The notes under the pieces: model-generated
The model's input: only the letters and a program-made list of their open reading frames with translations
What the model was told of the DNA's origin: nothing
Databases searched by the model: none
Shown here: positions 53,416 through 61,811 of the stretch, in pieces
Numbering within the stretch: the stretch's first letter is position 1
Layout: each line of letters opens with the position of its first letter
Program-made: the position numbers and the translations under genes
From: JBMNCR01 sp049366695
GTDB taxonomy: Bacteria > Bacillota > Clostridia > Eubacteriales > Alkalibacteraceae
Direction of reading: 5' to 3'
Length of the DNA: 64,000 bases
Assembly (NCBI GenBank): GCA_049366695.1
Contig: JBMNCR010000064.1
Coordinates: 116,923 to 180,922, forward strand

Positions 53416-55248
53416 CTACTTTTCTACTTTTCCACTTTTCCACTTCTCTCTTCTTGATATTAGTTTGAATAATCTAGGTATTATAAAAGACAATGCTACA
53501 ACAAGCATCAATTCAAAAATTATTATTATTCCAGCAGTATATATATTACTTAAAAAATTCAAACCTCCACCTGCTAAAGCTGTCACTAAAAACATAATAG
53601 CTATGGCCTTTATAGTATCTTGTATTCCCAGTTCTTTGAGCAAAACAGTAAATGTTGCTACACACGGAAAATACAAAATAAGAACCACTACAGCAATAAC
53701 AATTTGCATACTACTTAAACCCATAGGTACTAGCAGAGCGACAGCTGCATCCTTTCGAACAGTTCCTATTATCAAAGCCGCTATCGTGCTTTCCGGGAGA
53801 CCAAAAACACCTTTTACCAACGGAGAGAATAATTTTCCTATCCATGATATAATTCCTGTAACATGAAAAACATTAATAAGAAGTATTCCCCCTAATACGT
53901 ATGGTATAGCCTCTTTTAAAAAGCATTTTATTCTCATCCATAACTTTTTGAGCTGAATTTTTATATTTGGCATTCTGTATGGAGGAACTTCAAGTAAAAG
54001 TGTAGGAGTATCCCCTTTAACAGTTTCTTTAAATATCATTCCTAATATAGCCCATACACAAAGCAATGTCACAAAAGTCAAAACTAAATATACTCCTCCG
54101 CGCTCCTCAACAACTTTTACTACCAAAGAGGTCTGAGCCATACATGGTATTGTTGTACATGTTATCACAGCTGTAATAAAACGTTCTCTTCTTGTTTCTA
54201 GATTTCTTATTGCCAGTACCCCTGGCACATTACATCCACATGCTAAAAGCATTGGAATAACAGAATATCCATGTAATCCAACTCTATGGAGTACCCTATC
54301 AAGAATTATAGCTACGCGAGGTAAATAACCTAAATCCTCAAGAAATCCAAACACTAAATAAAAGAGAATTATATATGGTAAAACTATCCCCAGAGCTACA
54401 AATACTCCCGTTGTCAATACTCCCATAGCTCCTTCATAATCAATTTGTCCATTACCTAATTCGCCAATAATAAGAGAATGTATTAATCCCTGACCACCCA
54501 ATATTTTGCTCAACCATAGTATGAATGGTGTATATATAATATCAAATAACTTAGTTGTATATTCAGTTAATAGTTCTCCAAATGTAATAATAAATTTAAA
54601 TGCTAAAAAAAGTAAAAAAAGTCCAATAGGAGGACCGAAAAAAGGATGAATTGATAAATCTTGTAATCTTTCAATAAAGGTATGATGTCTATGGGAAAGA
54701 TTTTGCACTTGCGAAACGATACTCCCAATTTTCTCCCATCTTTGTGATGTAGAAAGATTAGTCCATTGGATAGATTTTGCTTTTATACATTTCTCAGGAA
54801 GAATATTAATACCTTCGCCAGTAAGTCCATTGGAAATAATTACAGGAATTTTTAGATGCTTTTCTAATTTATCAACATCTATCTTAATTCCTTTATGTTT
54901 TGCATCATCCCACATATTAAGGACCAATACCATAGGTTTTTTGAACTCCATTAATTGAAGTGTAAGATTTAGATTTCGCTCAAGGTTTGTTGAGTCTACA
55001 ACATTTACTAATATATCCCCTTCTTGTATCATATTTGTTGCCACTTTTTCAGCCTCAGCTTCAGGATTAAGTTGATATGTACCAGGAACATCAATAACTT
55101 CATATTTCTCGTTATTATATGTTAGATATCCTTTAGCGAATTGTACCGTAGTTCCAGGATAATTAGAAGTCGTAACACTAACTCCTGTAAGATGACTAAA
55201 TATGGCACTTTTACCTACATTGGGATTACCTATAAGTAGAATCTTCAT
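53416..55248 (-). CDS. feoB: Ferrous iron transporter FeoB
   Basis: The 610-residue protein has an N-terminal G domain with G1 GNPNVGKSAIF, G2 Thr in SNYPGTTVQ, G3 DVPGTY and G4 NMWD, then a helical GDI-like spacer and about nine membrane helices. Conserved membrane motifs are PRVAIILDR, HGYSVIPMLLACGCNVPGVL and two gate motifs. It moves Fe(II) across the cytoplasmic membrane. Length is at the short end of the family, with a reduced soluble linker. It overlaps feoA by four bases. The ferrous-only system suits an anaerobe. Confidence 0.96.
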   Translation of the reverse strand: MKILLIGNPNVGKSAIFSHLTGVSVTTSNYPGTTVQFAKGYLTYNNEKYEVIDVPGTYQLNPEAEAEKVATNMIQEGDILVNVVDSTNLERNLNLTLQLMEFKKPMVLVLNMWDDAKHKGIKIDVDKLEKHLKIPVIISNGLTGEGINILPEKCIKAKSIQWTNLSTSQRWEKIGSIVSQVQNLSHRHHTFIERLQDLSIHPFFGPPIGLFLLFLAFKFIITFGELLTEYTTKLFDIIYTPFILWLSKILGGQGLIHSLIIGELGNGQIDYEGAMGVLTTGVFVALGIVLPYIILFYLVFGFLEDLGYLPRVAIILDRVLHRVGLHGYSVIPMLLACGCNVPGVLAIRNLETRRERFITAVITCTTIPCMAQTSLVVKVVEERGGVYLVLTFVTLLCVWAILGMIFKETVKGDTPTLLLEVPPYRMPNIKIQLKKLWMRIKCFLKEAIPYVLGGILLINVFHVTGIISWIGKLFSPLVKGVFGLPESTIAALIIGTVRKDAAVALLVPMGLSSMQIVIAVVVLILYFPCVATFTVLLKELGIQDTIKAIAIMFLVTALAGGGLNFLSNIYTAGIIIIFELMLVVALSFIIPRLFKLISRREKWKSGKVEK

Positions 55249-55499
55249 AAATTATCCACCTCCACCAAAATTTTAGAGGCCATTCCATGACCGATGGCAA
55301 TTTCAGTATTACCTACTGAAACTATTACAGGCCCAAACCCAATTAATGCATTCTTTTTCTTAATCGTTGATCCTACACGAATTCCTAAAGCTTCAAGTCT
55401 TGTACACATACCTCTTCCTCCATTGATCTGCACAATTACTCCTGACTGGGAATTTTTCATCATAGAAAGTGTCAATTGTTGTTTTTGTATCATATGCAT
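55245..55499 (-). CDS. feoA: Ferrous iron transport protein A
   Basis: The 84-residue SH3-like protein has GVIVQINGGRGMCTRLEALG, then IRVGSTIKKKN and TEIAIGHGMASKILVEV, all typical of FeoA. It is the cytoplasmic accessory to FeoB and is encoded directly before it with a four-base overlap. Upstream lies a Fur-type box (55519-55533) and a second palindrome-bearing promoter (55586-55642), so both iron status and another regulator may control it. Confidence 0.93.
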   Translation of the reverse strand: MHMIQKQQLTLSMMKNSQSGVIVQINGGRGMCTRLEALGIRVGSTIKKKNALIGFGPVIVSVGNTEIAIGHGMASKILVEVDNL

Positions 55500-55518
55500 A
55501 CTCCTTAATAAATGAAAT

Positions 55519-55533
55519 TGATAATCATTTTCA
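55519..55533. promoter_or_regulatory. Fur-type box upstream of feoA
   Basis: TGATAATCATTTTCA (the complement reads TGAAAATGATTATCA) matches the 7-1-7 Fur consensus TGATAATNATTATCA at 14 of 15 positions. It is 20 bp upstream of the feoA start, where a bound repressor would block transcription. Confidence 0.7.
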
Positions 55534-55585
55534 ACTTATAATTCTAAAAAACAACGTGCTTCAAAAATTATCACGTCATATTTAC

Positions 55586-55642
55586 GAGCTAATGCCCTTT
55601 TCATTCTTATTAAATTTTAATACTGTAAAAGATTTATGTCAA
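55586..55642 (-). promoter_or_regulatory. feoA promoter with downstream imperfect palindrome
   Basis: On the minus strand, TTGACA (55642-55637), a 17-base spacer and TAAAAT (55619-55614) are followed 16 bases later by GGGCATTAGCTC (55597-55586). This matches the palindrome of the MinD promoter at 10 of 12 positions. Confidence 0.5.
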
Positions 55643-55753
55643 TAATCATTTTTCACAAGCAATCCTTATTACAGAAAAACGACTACAAACCCTCTTTATT
55701 ATAGAAATCTACATGATAGAAAATCCTTCATTAAATTTAAATTATTATAATAA

Positions 55754-55784
55754 AAGAGACTGAATACAATCTTTCCAGACTCTT
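55754..55784 (-). terminator. Terminator after DUF134 gene
   Basis: On the minus strand AAGAGTCTG pairs with CAGTCTCTT (one mismatch), then TTTATTATAAT. It is 21 bp past the DUF134 stop. Confidence 0.55.
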
Positions 55785-55804
55785 AAATCACTACTTATTT
55801 ATAC

Positions 55805-56293
55805 TTAATCATGATTTTCATTCCCATGTCTCCAACAATTGCGTTGACAAAATTTCTTTTTTTCATTACGAGAACATACTATTCTTTTTGAATTACAATC
55901 AAGACAATTAAACTCACCATTCAGTATTCTTTGGAAATTTTCATAACTTTCACTCCACTGCTTACCACAATCAAGACATTTTACAGGACAAATATTTCGA
56001 GTGAAATTGCCTCCCTCTATTCTAATAGCCTTTCCATTTACTAGACTATCAGCAATCTTATCCCTTGCAACATTTAAGATTCGTTGAAAGGTTTGCCTAG
56101 ATACTTCCATTTTTTCAGCACACTTTTCTTGTTCCATACCTTCATGATCTTTTAAACGAATTGCTTCAAGTTCTTCAATACGAAGAACGTTTTCTTGTAA
56201 ATTATCATCATCAATATCATAAGGAACAAAATATTGTACATTAGGTATAAATTCAACCTTTCTCCATTTAGTTGGCCTAGCCAATCTTTTCAT
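55805..56293 (-). CDS. DUF134 (UPF0251) family DNA-binding protein
   Basis: The 162-residue protein begins RLARPTKWRKVEFIP and has LRIEELEAIRLKDHEGMEQE, a sigma-region-4-like HTH at about 60-85 (CAEKMEVSRQTFQRILNVAR), KAIRIEGGNFTRN, and a cysteine-rich C-terminal extension (CPVKCLDCGKQW, then CLDC and CSRN...CQRNC) that may bind zinc or Fe-S. DUF134 genes are regular companions of NifX-like and MinD-ferredoxin genes. It is the natural candidate for the regulator of the palindrome-bearing promoters in this block, though this is unproven. Confidence 0.88.
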   Translation of the reverse strand: MKRLARPTKWRKVEFIPNVQYFVPYDIDDDNLQENVLRIEELEAIRLKDHEGMEQEKCAEKMEVSRQTFQRILNVARDKIADSLVNGKAIRIEGGNFTRNICPVKCLDCGKQWSESYENFQRILNGEFNCLDCNSKRIVCSRNEKKKFCQRNCWRHGNENHD

Positions 56294-56704
56294 TCCCCTT
56301 TCTACAAAACATATTTCATATATTTATCATACTCTAATACATTTATGTTATTATTCTTACAAAATTATTCTTTCATTCTTAGATATAAACTTATTTATAT
56401 TTAAATTAACTATATTTTATCATCATTAATACATGATTAACAGAAGTATTTTTATTCAAATATTTAGTACTTAAGGTAATGGCGTATATACAAAATCGCT
56501 TTAAACTGTGAAATTTTGTACGTGACGGCGTTCTCGTCAATCAACATAACCTCACAACAATCGCATGAATAGTCGTACAAAATAAAACACTATCTAGAGT
56601 ATATAGACGTATTATTAATAATAACTTGTTCTACTTATTTATAACAATTTTAAAAGAGGAAGAACTCTTCCTCCCTCTTTTAAAATTACCATCAAATAAG
56701 CCTA
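56294..56704. other. Intergenic region with long inverted repeat
   Basis: No gene is seen. It holds the DUF134 promoter side, a 10-bp inverted repeat ATTTTGTACG/CGTACAAAAT (56513-56522 and 56574-56583) separated by 51 bases, a small GACG/CGTC hairpin inside it, and the terminator of the DUF5320 transcript at 56646-56687. Confidence 0.5.
56646..56687 (-). terminator. Terminator after DUF5320 gene
   Basis: The arms AATTTTAAAAGAGG and CCTCTTTTAAAATT form a 14-bp perfect stem, 18 bp after the DUF5320 stop. The T tract is included in the stem and the following bases. Confidence 0.65.
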
Positions 56705-57001
56705 TTATTCAGCATCTTCATTTAGAATATTTAAACGATTTTTTAACTGTTGTAACTGATACTCAATAGTCTTTACTTGATTACTTAATAATTCTTTTTC
56801 ATCTACGGCAGACATATTTGCTACACCACTAGTAGTGTACCCATATGGAGCACGGCCTCTTCCAAAGCCTCTTCCTAGACCCATTCCGCGTCTCATAGAA
56901 TTATTCAAATAACCAGGTACTACATAACCTGCACAAAAACCTAATCCTCTACCTATCATTCGACCTAAACCCATAGGACCAGTTCCATCTCCTGCTGGCA
57001 T
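56705..57001 (-). CDS. DUF5320 family protein
   Basis: I choose ATG 57001 (98 residues): GAGGAGG precedes it, and a GTG three codons upstream overlaps that site. The sequence opens MPAGDGTGPMGLGRMIGRGL and continues FCAGY, the DUF5320 hallmark. A Gly/Arg-rich middle (RRGMGLGRGFGRGRAPYGY) and a C-terminal coiled coil (NQVKTIEYQLQQLKNRL) follow. Function is unknown. These proteins accompany NifX-like proteins and MinD-ferredoxin ATPases, suggesting a scaffold in metal-cofactor handling. Confidence 0.85.
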   Translation of the reverse strand: MPAGDGTGPMGLGRMIGRGLGFCAGYVVPGYLNNSMRRGMGLGRGFGRGRAPYGYTTSGVANMSAVDEKELLSNQVKTIEYQLQQLKNRLNILNEDAE

Positions 57002-57095
57002 CTCTAACACCTCCTCTCAATCTTATCAAGAGAATTATTATTCTGAAATCGTCGAAAATCTCAAAACTTCAGATTTTTAAAAAGTCTGAAAATTA

Positions 57096-57296
57096 TTATT
57101 CTCTTGTCATACGTGTATCACACTGTGGACATCTCATAGAAAAGCAAGGTACTCCTCTCCCATGAGAAACTTTTTTTCCACACTGTGGACATATGCAATA
57201 TCCCGAGGGACCTGCTCCGGCATTATCGCCCCCCATTCTTCCTCGACCAAAAATATTACCCAGTCCTTTAGAATCGGTCCTATTTCTAAAAAACAT
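57096..57296 (-). CDS. Small zinc-ribbon protein
   Basis: I choose ATG 57296 (66 residues) after AGGAGGTG. A Gly/Arg-rich N-terminus (GNIFGRGRMGGDNAGAGPSG) is followed by two CPxC knuckles (YCICPQCGKKVSHGRGVPCF and MRCPQCDTRMTRE), which should bind one zinc or an Fe-S cluster. The GVPC-x5-CPxC arrangement is typical of the small proteins encoded next to NifX-like genes in anaerobes. It lies between the NifX-like and DUF5320 genes. Confidence 0.78.
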   Translation of the reverse strand: MFFRNRTDSKGLGNIFGRGRMGGDNAGAGPSGYCICPQCGKKVSHGRGVPCFSMRCPQCDTRMTRE

Positions 57297-57451
57297 ATAA
57301 AACACCTCCTTTCATATTTTAAAAGTTACATATGATATATCACTTTTATAATAATTCTTCTTTGGCATTAAATATGTTTTTTAACTTATGAACATTAATA
57401 AATCATCATAAAATTTTGTATATCTTACTTGCGTTTTTATTATTCACTTAA

Positions 57452-57841
57452 TCACTCAGAATCCGATTCATGATCGCATTCAGTTTTCTCTACACCATAT
57501 CCTCTTCCAGCTCCAGGAGTACATAAACTTTCACCGCCAACAAGTATCCCCTTCTCCAATTTTTCTATTGTTTCATCAATTCCACCATCTACTCCAGCTA
57601 TTATTCCTATATTATATTCTTGAAAAAAACCTTGAGCCCTTGCTCCGATGCCTCCACATACAATTTGCGCCACACCTTTTTCATGTAAAAATTCAGGAAT
57701 ATAACCAGCAGAGTGTCCTGGATTTTTAGCTTCTTCTCTTTTTACCACTTTTCCATCTTCAATATCTACTAATGTATAAATAGGACATCTTCCAAAATGT
57801 TGAGAAACATATTGCCCATCCGTCGAAATTGCTATACGCAT
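57452..57841 (-). CDS. NifX/NifB-C-terminal-like (dinitrogenase FeMo-cofactor domain) protein 1
   Basis: The 129-residue protein has the PF02579-type RNase-H-like fold: MRIAISTDGQYVSQHFGRCP, YTLVDIEDGKVV, the conserved AGYIPEFLHEKGVAQIVCGG and IGARAQGFFQEYNIGII. A short acidic Cys-containing tail follows (VEKTECDHE). In nitrogen fixers this fold carries Fe-S/Mo cofactors. Without nif genes here, a more general metal-cluster carrier role is likely. It is 24 bp downstream of a second member. Confidence 0.9.
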   Translation of the reverse strand: MRIAISTDGQYVSQHFGRCPIYTLVDIEDGKVVKREEAKNPGHSAGYIPEFLHEKGVAQIVCGGIGARAQGFFQEYNIGIIAGVDGGIDETIEKLEKGILVGGESLCTPGAGRGYGVEKTECDHESDSE

Positions 57842-57865
57842 AATTAAACCTCCATTATTTTGATA

Positions 57866-58243
57866 TTATTTATTTCCTCCCTTTCCCATACCATAATGGG
57901 AAGGAACTGTTTCATTAATCTTTTCTAAAAGCCCACTTTTAAATTTTTCTATGTTTTCATTTACCGAAATATTAGCTCCACGATATACATCAACAGCAGC
58001 AGCTTGTAAAACATTCATAGCATTAGGTCCTACATTCCCAGTAATTATAGCTTCGACCCCTTTATCAACCATAAGTTGTCCTGTAGTTATTCCAGCTCCA
58101 CCTCCAGCAGCTGCCGCACTGTTCTCTATCACTTCGCTCTCCATTGTATTTGTATCTATAATCACTAAATACGCTGCTCTACCAAATCTCGGGTCCATTA
58201 ACATATCCAGTGAATTTCCTTTAGAAGTAATACAAATCTTCAT
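57866..58243 (-). CDS. NifX/NifB-C-terminal-like (dinitrogenase FeMo-cofactor domain) protein 2
   Basis: The 125-residue protein starts MKICITSKGNSLDMLMDPRF and contains FGRAAYLVIIDT, GGAGITTGQLMVDKGVEAII, TGNVGPNAMNVLQAAAVDVY and a basic Gly-rich tail. It is the first gene behind the palindrome-bearing promoter at 58273-58319 and begins the NifX/NifX/zinc-ribbon/DUF5320 set. It likely binds an Fe-S or other metal cluster with the MinD-ferredoxin ATPases of the same block. Confidence 0.9.
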   Translation of the reverse strand: MKICITSKGNSLDMLMDPRFGRAAYLVIIDTNTMESEVIENSAAAAGGGAGITTGQLMVDKGVEAIITGNVGPNAMNVLQAAAVDVYRGANISVNENIEKFKSGLLEKINETVPSHYGMGKGGNK

Positions 58244-58272
58244 ACAATCAATCCTTTCAATATTTTTATTAT

Positions 58273-58319
58273 TGGCTTATGCCCATTACTATTTTATTAT
58301 TATATTCATAAAATGTCAA
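58273..58319 (-). promoter_or_regulatory. Promoter and palindrome upstream of the NifX genes
   Basis: On the minus strand, TTGACA (58319-58314), a 17-base spacer and TAAAAT (58296-58291) are followed six bases later by GGGCATAAGCCA (58284-58273). This is one change from the perfect GGGCATAAGCCC of the MinD promoter. Confidence 0.65.
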
Positions 58320-58433
58320 ATTATTTATTAATAATAATTCTTAACCATAACTTTACTCTTTTATAATAAAATATAATTTTTATTAGCATATAATGAAATA
58401 TATCAATTTTAACAATGTTTAAAGGAGGTTATC

Positions 58434-59588
58434 ATGAAAATATTATATTTTACCGATACATATCTTCCCCAAATAAATGGTGTCACAAATACTCTCCATA
58501 AACTTGGAAGATATCTAGATAATAATAATATAGAGTATATGGTTTTTGCTCCTTCCTATACAAATAACTCAATCAATTGTAAAGAAAAAAACGTTCAAAG
58601 ATTTAAAAGTGTAAGTTTGCCAGCATATCCAGAATGCAGATTATCCATACCTATTTATTCAAATCTACTTAAATTAGCAAATAAGTTTAAACCTGATATT
58701 ATACATTTAATGACTCCAGCAGGATTAGGATTGGTGGGACTTAAATACGCCCAAGAAAAAGGACTCCCTGTAGTATCTTCATTTACTACTAATTTTGATA
58801 TATATTTAAAATATTATAACCTAGAATTTTTGAATAGTATTCTTTGGAACTTCTTAAGATGGTTTCATAATTCATGTCTTATTAATTATACTCCTTCTCA
58901 AGATACATCAAATTTATTAAAATCTAAAGAAATCAGAAATATAAAAATATCATCAAGAGGTATTAATACGGAAATATTTAATCCAAATCATAAAAATCTG
59001 CGATTATTTCGAAAATATAATTTAAAAGAAAAAACAACTTTTTTATATGTAGGCAGACTAGCAAAAGAAAAAGATCTTGATATTCTTATAAAAAGTATAT
59101 GTAAAATTAATATTCATTACAAAGACAAAGTTCAATTTATTATTACTGGCGACGGGCCATATGCATTGGATTTGAAAAAATCTACACCTAATAATGTTGT
59201 ATTTACAGGTTATCTAAAAGGAAAAGAATTATCATCAATATATGCCTCTTGCGACGTATTTGTTTTTCCTTCTAGCACTGAAACATTTGGAAATGTAGTA
59301 TTAGAAGCTATGGCATCAGGGCTTCCGGTAATTACAGTAAACTCTGGAGGAGTAAAAGAAAGTGTTATAAATGGATATAACGGGTTCCTTTGTCAACAAA
59401 GAGATAGTGATAGCTTTACTCAATCAATTGAAAAATTCATTAATGATGCATCTCTAATTAGTAAAATGAGCCTCAATGCTCGGAAATTTACGCTTGAAAA
59501 ATCTTGGGATAATATTTTTGATGAGCTTACAGATGATTACCATACTTTAATTAATACCATAATCTCTAACACAAAATTACCTGCATAA
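58434..59588 (+). CDS. GT4-family glycosyltransferase
   Basis: The 384-residue GT-B glycosyltransferase begins MKILYFTDTYLPQINGVTNT and has HLMTPAGLGLVGLKYA. The C-terminal donor domain has FLYVGRLAKEKDLDILIKS and the EX7E motif in STETFGNVVLEAMASGLP. It resembles the mannosyl/glucosyl-transferases that glycosylate diacylglycerol or phosphatidylinositol in Gram-positive envelopes. Donor and acceptor are not known. It is monocistronic, preceded by AAAGGAGG and followed by a strong terminator. Confidence 0.92.
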   Translation: MKILYFTDTYLPQINGVTNTLHKLGRYLDNNNIEYMVFAPSYTNNSINCKEKNVQRFKSVSLPAYPECRLSIPIYSNLLKLANKFKPDIIHLMTPAGLGLVGLKYAQEKGLPVVSSFTTNFDIYLKYYNLEFLNSILWNFLRWFHNSCLINYTPSQDTSNLLKSKEIRNIKISSRGINTEIFNPNHKNLRLFRKYNLKEKTTFLYVGRLAKEKDLDILIKSICKINIHYKDKVQFIITGDGPYALDLKKSTPNNVVFTGYLKGKELSSIYASCDVFVFPSSTETFGNVVLEAMASGLPVITVNSGGVKESVINGYNGFLCQQRDSDSFTQSIEKFINDASLISKMSLNARKFTLEKSWDNIFDELTDDYHTLINTIISNTKLPA

Positions 59589-59894
59589 ATATATAGTGAC
59601 ATTACTCTATGGCTTCATCAATAGTTTTACCATAGCCATATATGAAATATGACATAGTATCTTTCGCATGCATTAATAAAAAAACTAAAAACTTTTTCAA
59701 TCCTTCCTGTAGTTAAATAATTAAAGGTTATTTGCTTAACTCAATAACCTTTAATTATTTTATACTTCTGCATAACACCAGCATTATATCTACAACTCAA
59801 ATATTTTTTACTCAATACTATTTAGTATATTTTTTTTAACTGTATACCGATTTATGGTAAAATTAATAAATAATAAATATTTAGAGGAGAAGAT
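59589..59894 (+). terminator. Spacer with strong terminator at 59715-59766
   Basis: Between the glycosyltransferase and the carboxypeptidase an 18-bp perfect stem (AAATAATTAAAGGTTATT and its complement) with a ten-base loop is followed by T-rich sequence. The remaining bases contain the next promoter and AGAGGAGAAG before 59895. Confidence 0.75.
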
Positions 59895-61538
59895 ATGAAA
59901 CTAAATGCAAAACTAAAAATAGTACTAAAAATCGCTTTGATTCCGCTAGCTTTAGCTATAGTATTTACTATGATTGCCTTTCAAAATGACGTTTTCACTA
60001 AAGTTGAAAAAATTGAAGTATCCTCAACACCGGATACAACTGAATTTATTGAAGGTGTAGCTCCAGATTTTCAGGGGCTAGTTGTCTCTGCTACATACGA
60101 GAATAAAACTGAAAAAGAAATACCCATATATAAATTGATTATTGAAAATTATGATCAAGACTTTATCGGTTCACAAGATATAACAATAAAGTACAAAGAT
60201 AAAACTTCTACTATAAAAGTAAATACTAGAGAAAAAGAATTATTAGCTTTAGCTATACTAGAACAACCTAATACAACACAGTACATAGAAGGCATGGATA
60301 TAGATCTTTCAGGTCTTGTAATTGAAGGAAATTATGATAATCATACCAGTGAAATTGTTGATAATAAAAATCTTACTATTGAAAATTACGATAAAAATGT
60401 AATAGGAGATCAAAAAGTTATAATTTCTTATTCAGAACAAAATGAGTCTTTTAATATAAATGTACAACCAAAAACACTTTTAGGAATAAATATTGAAAAT
60501 AAACCTGATACAACTGTATATCCTGAAGGTCTAGAATTAGACTTAACAGGTCTTAAAGTTATTGCAAATTATGATAATAATATCCCAGAAACAATTTCTA
60601 ATGAAGATTTGAAAATTTCTGGATACAAATCAAAAACCTTAGGTGAGCAAACTATTACAATTACATACAAAGAATTTGCAGGTAATTTTCAAGTTACTGT
60701 TAATGAGAAGAAAGTTACAGGTATAGAAGTAACAAAAAAACCCAATAAAACTACTTATACTACAGGACAAGACCTTGATACTTCTGGACTTAAAATTTCT
60801 ATGGTATATGATAATGGTGAAAAAGTTTCTATAGACAGCAAAAAAATTAATATTACAGGTTATGATTCCAAATCAACTGGTAAACAAAATATAAAAATTG
60901 CTTATGAATCTTATAATACAAGCTTTTCTGTTACTGTAAATACACCTCAAGAACCAGTAGTAACAGTATCTAACCCCACTTATTTACAAGTATTAGTTAA
61001 TAAAAAACATGCCCTGCCTTCTAATTATGTACCTTCTGATTTAGTCAAGGTTAAACTCCCTGTTGCCTATGTCAGTAGCGAAGCGAATAAACTTAGAAGA
61101 CCCGCTGCAGATGCGCTTTATAATTTATATACTGCTGCAAAAAAAGATGGATTAACCATTGTAGCAAGATCAGGATATCGATCATATGCTACCCAAAAAA
61201 GTATATATAACAATAAAGTAAAAACCAATGGCATTGAATATGCAAATAAATATATTGCTAAACCAGGACAGAGTGAACATCAGACAGGATTAGCCATGGA
61301 CGTTACTTGTGCTGCTGTAAATAATAGACTGTCCAGCAGTTTTGCCAATACTGCTGAAGGAAAATGGATAAAGAAAAATGCTCATAAATATGGATTCATC
61401 ATCAGATATCTTAGCGGCAAACAAGGAATAACAGGATATGCTTATGAACCTTGGCATCTTAGATATGTAGGCGTGGAAACAGCAACAAGTATTTATCAAA
61501 ATGGACTTACTATGGAAGAATATTATGGAGTTAATTAA
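59895..61538 (+). CDS. Surface D-alanyl-D-alanine carboxypeptidase with four Ig-like repeats (VanY family)
   Basis: The 547-residue protein has an N-terminal membrane anchor (about 8-28) and four repeats of about 80 residues at 33-350. Each repeat begins like ISTPDTTEF/EQPNTTQY/NKPDTTVY/KKPNKTTY and ends before a FNINV/FQVTV-type strand, a bacterial Ig-like (Big_3) fold. The C-terminal VanY domain (about 375-545) has the zinc ligands in SEHQTGLAMDV and EPWHLRYVG, plus RSGYRSYATQKSIYN. It should trim D-Ala from peptidoglycan stem peptides. The Ig-like repeats likely span the wall. No vancomycin-resistance context is present. Confidence 0.92.
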   Translation: MKLNAKLKIVLKIALIPLALAIVFTMIAFQNDVFTKVEKIEVSSTPDTTEFIEGVAPDFQGLVVSATYENKTEKEIPIYKLIIENYDQDFIGSQDITIKYKDKTSTIKVNTREKELLALAILEQPNTTQYIEGMDIDLSGLVIEGNYDNHTSEIVDNKNLTIENYDKNVIGDQKVIISYSEQNESFNINVQPKTLLGINIENKPDTTVYPEGLELDLTGLKVIANYDNNIPETISNEDLKISGYKSKTLGEQTITITYKEFAGNFQVTVNEKKVTGIEVTKKPNKTTYTTGQDLDTSGLKISMVYDNGEKVSIDSKKINITGYDSKSTGKQNIKIAYESYNTSFSVTVNTPQEPVVTVSNPTYLQVLVNKKHALPSNYVPSDLVKVKLPVAYVSSEANKLRRPAADALYNLYTAAKKDGLTIVARSGYRSYATQKSIYNNKVKTNGIEYANKYIAKPGQSEHQTGLAMDVTCAAVNNRLSSSFANTAEGKWIKKNAHKYGFIIRYLSGKQGITGYAYEPWHLRYVGVETATSIYQNGLTMEEYYGVN

Positions 61539-61620
61539 ATTGAAAAATTAGCCTGAAAATTAAAATACTTGAAATCAAGATAAAGCAAAGTGTTTAAACA
61601 TTCTTCTATTAAAAATCAGC

Positions 61621-61661
61621 AAACCACCATAAATTAATTTTTACTCAATTTTGGTGGTTGT
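61621..61661 (+). terminator. Terminator after the VanY-type gene
   Basis: The stem AACCACC...GGTGGTT with A/T-rich inner pairing is followed by a T-rich run (GTATTTTG). It is about 80 bp past the stop. Confidence 0.6.
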
Positions 61662-61811
61662 ATTTTGTTTGTGCTAATTTATATATTTCTATTATTGATA
61701 GACTTTGGAATAATTAATTCAATTATTGAACTATCGTTTTTTCTTAAATAAACATTTAGTAATAAATTTATTTTACTATATCAAAATAAAGTATAAAATA
61801 ATTACACTCGT

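Noticed and set aside
57452..58243. Nitrogen fixation capability from the NifX-like proteins
   Set aside because: No nifHDK, nifB or nifE/N genes are present; this domain is widespread in non-fixing anaerobes.
59895..61538. Vancomycin-resistance determinant from the VanY-type domain
   Set aside because: No vanHAX or VanRS genes are nearby and the Ig-like architecture fits an ordinary cell-wall carboxypeptidase.
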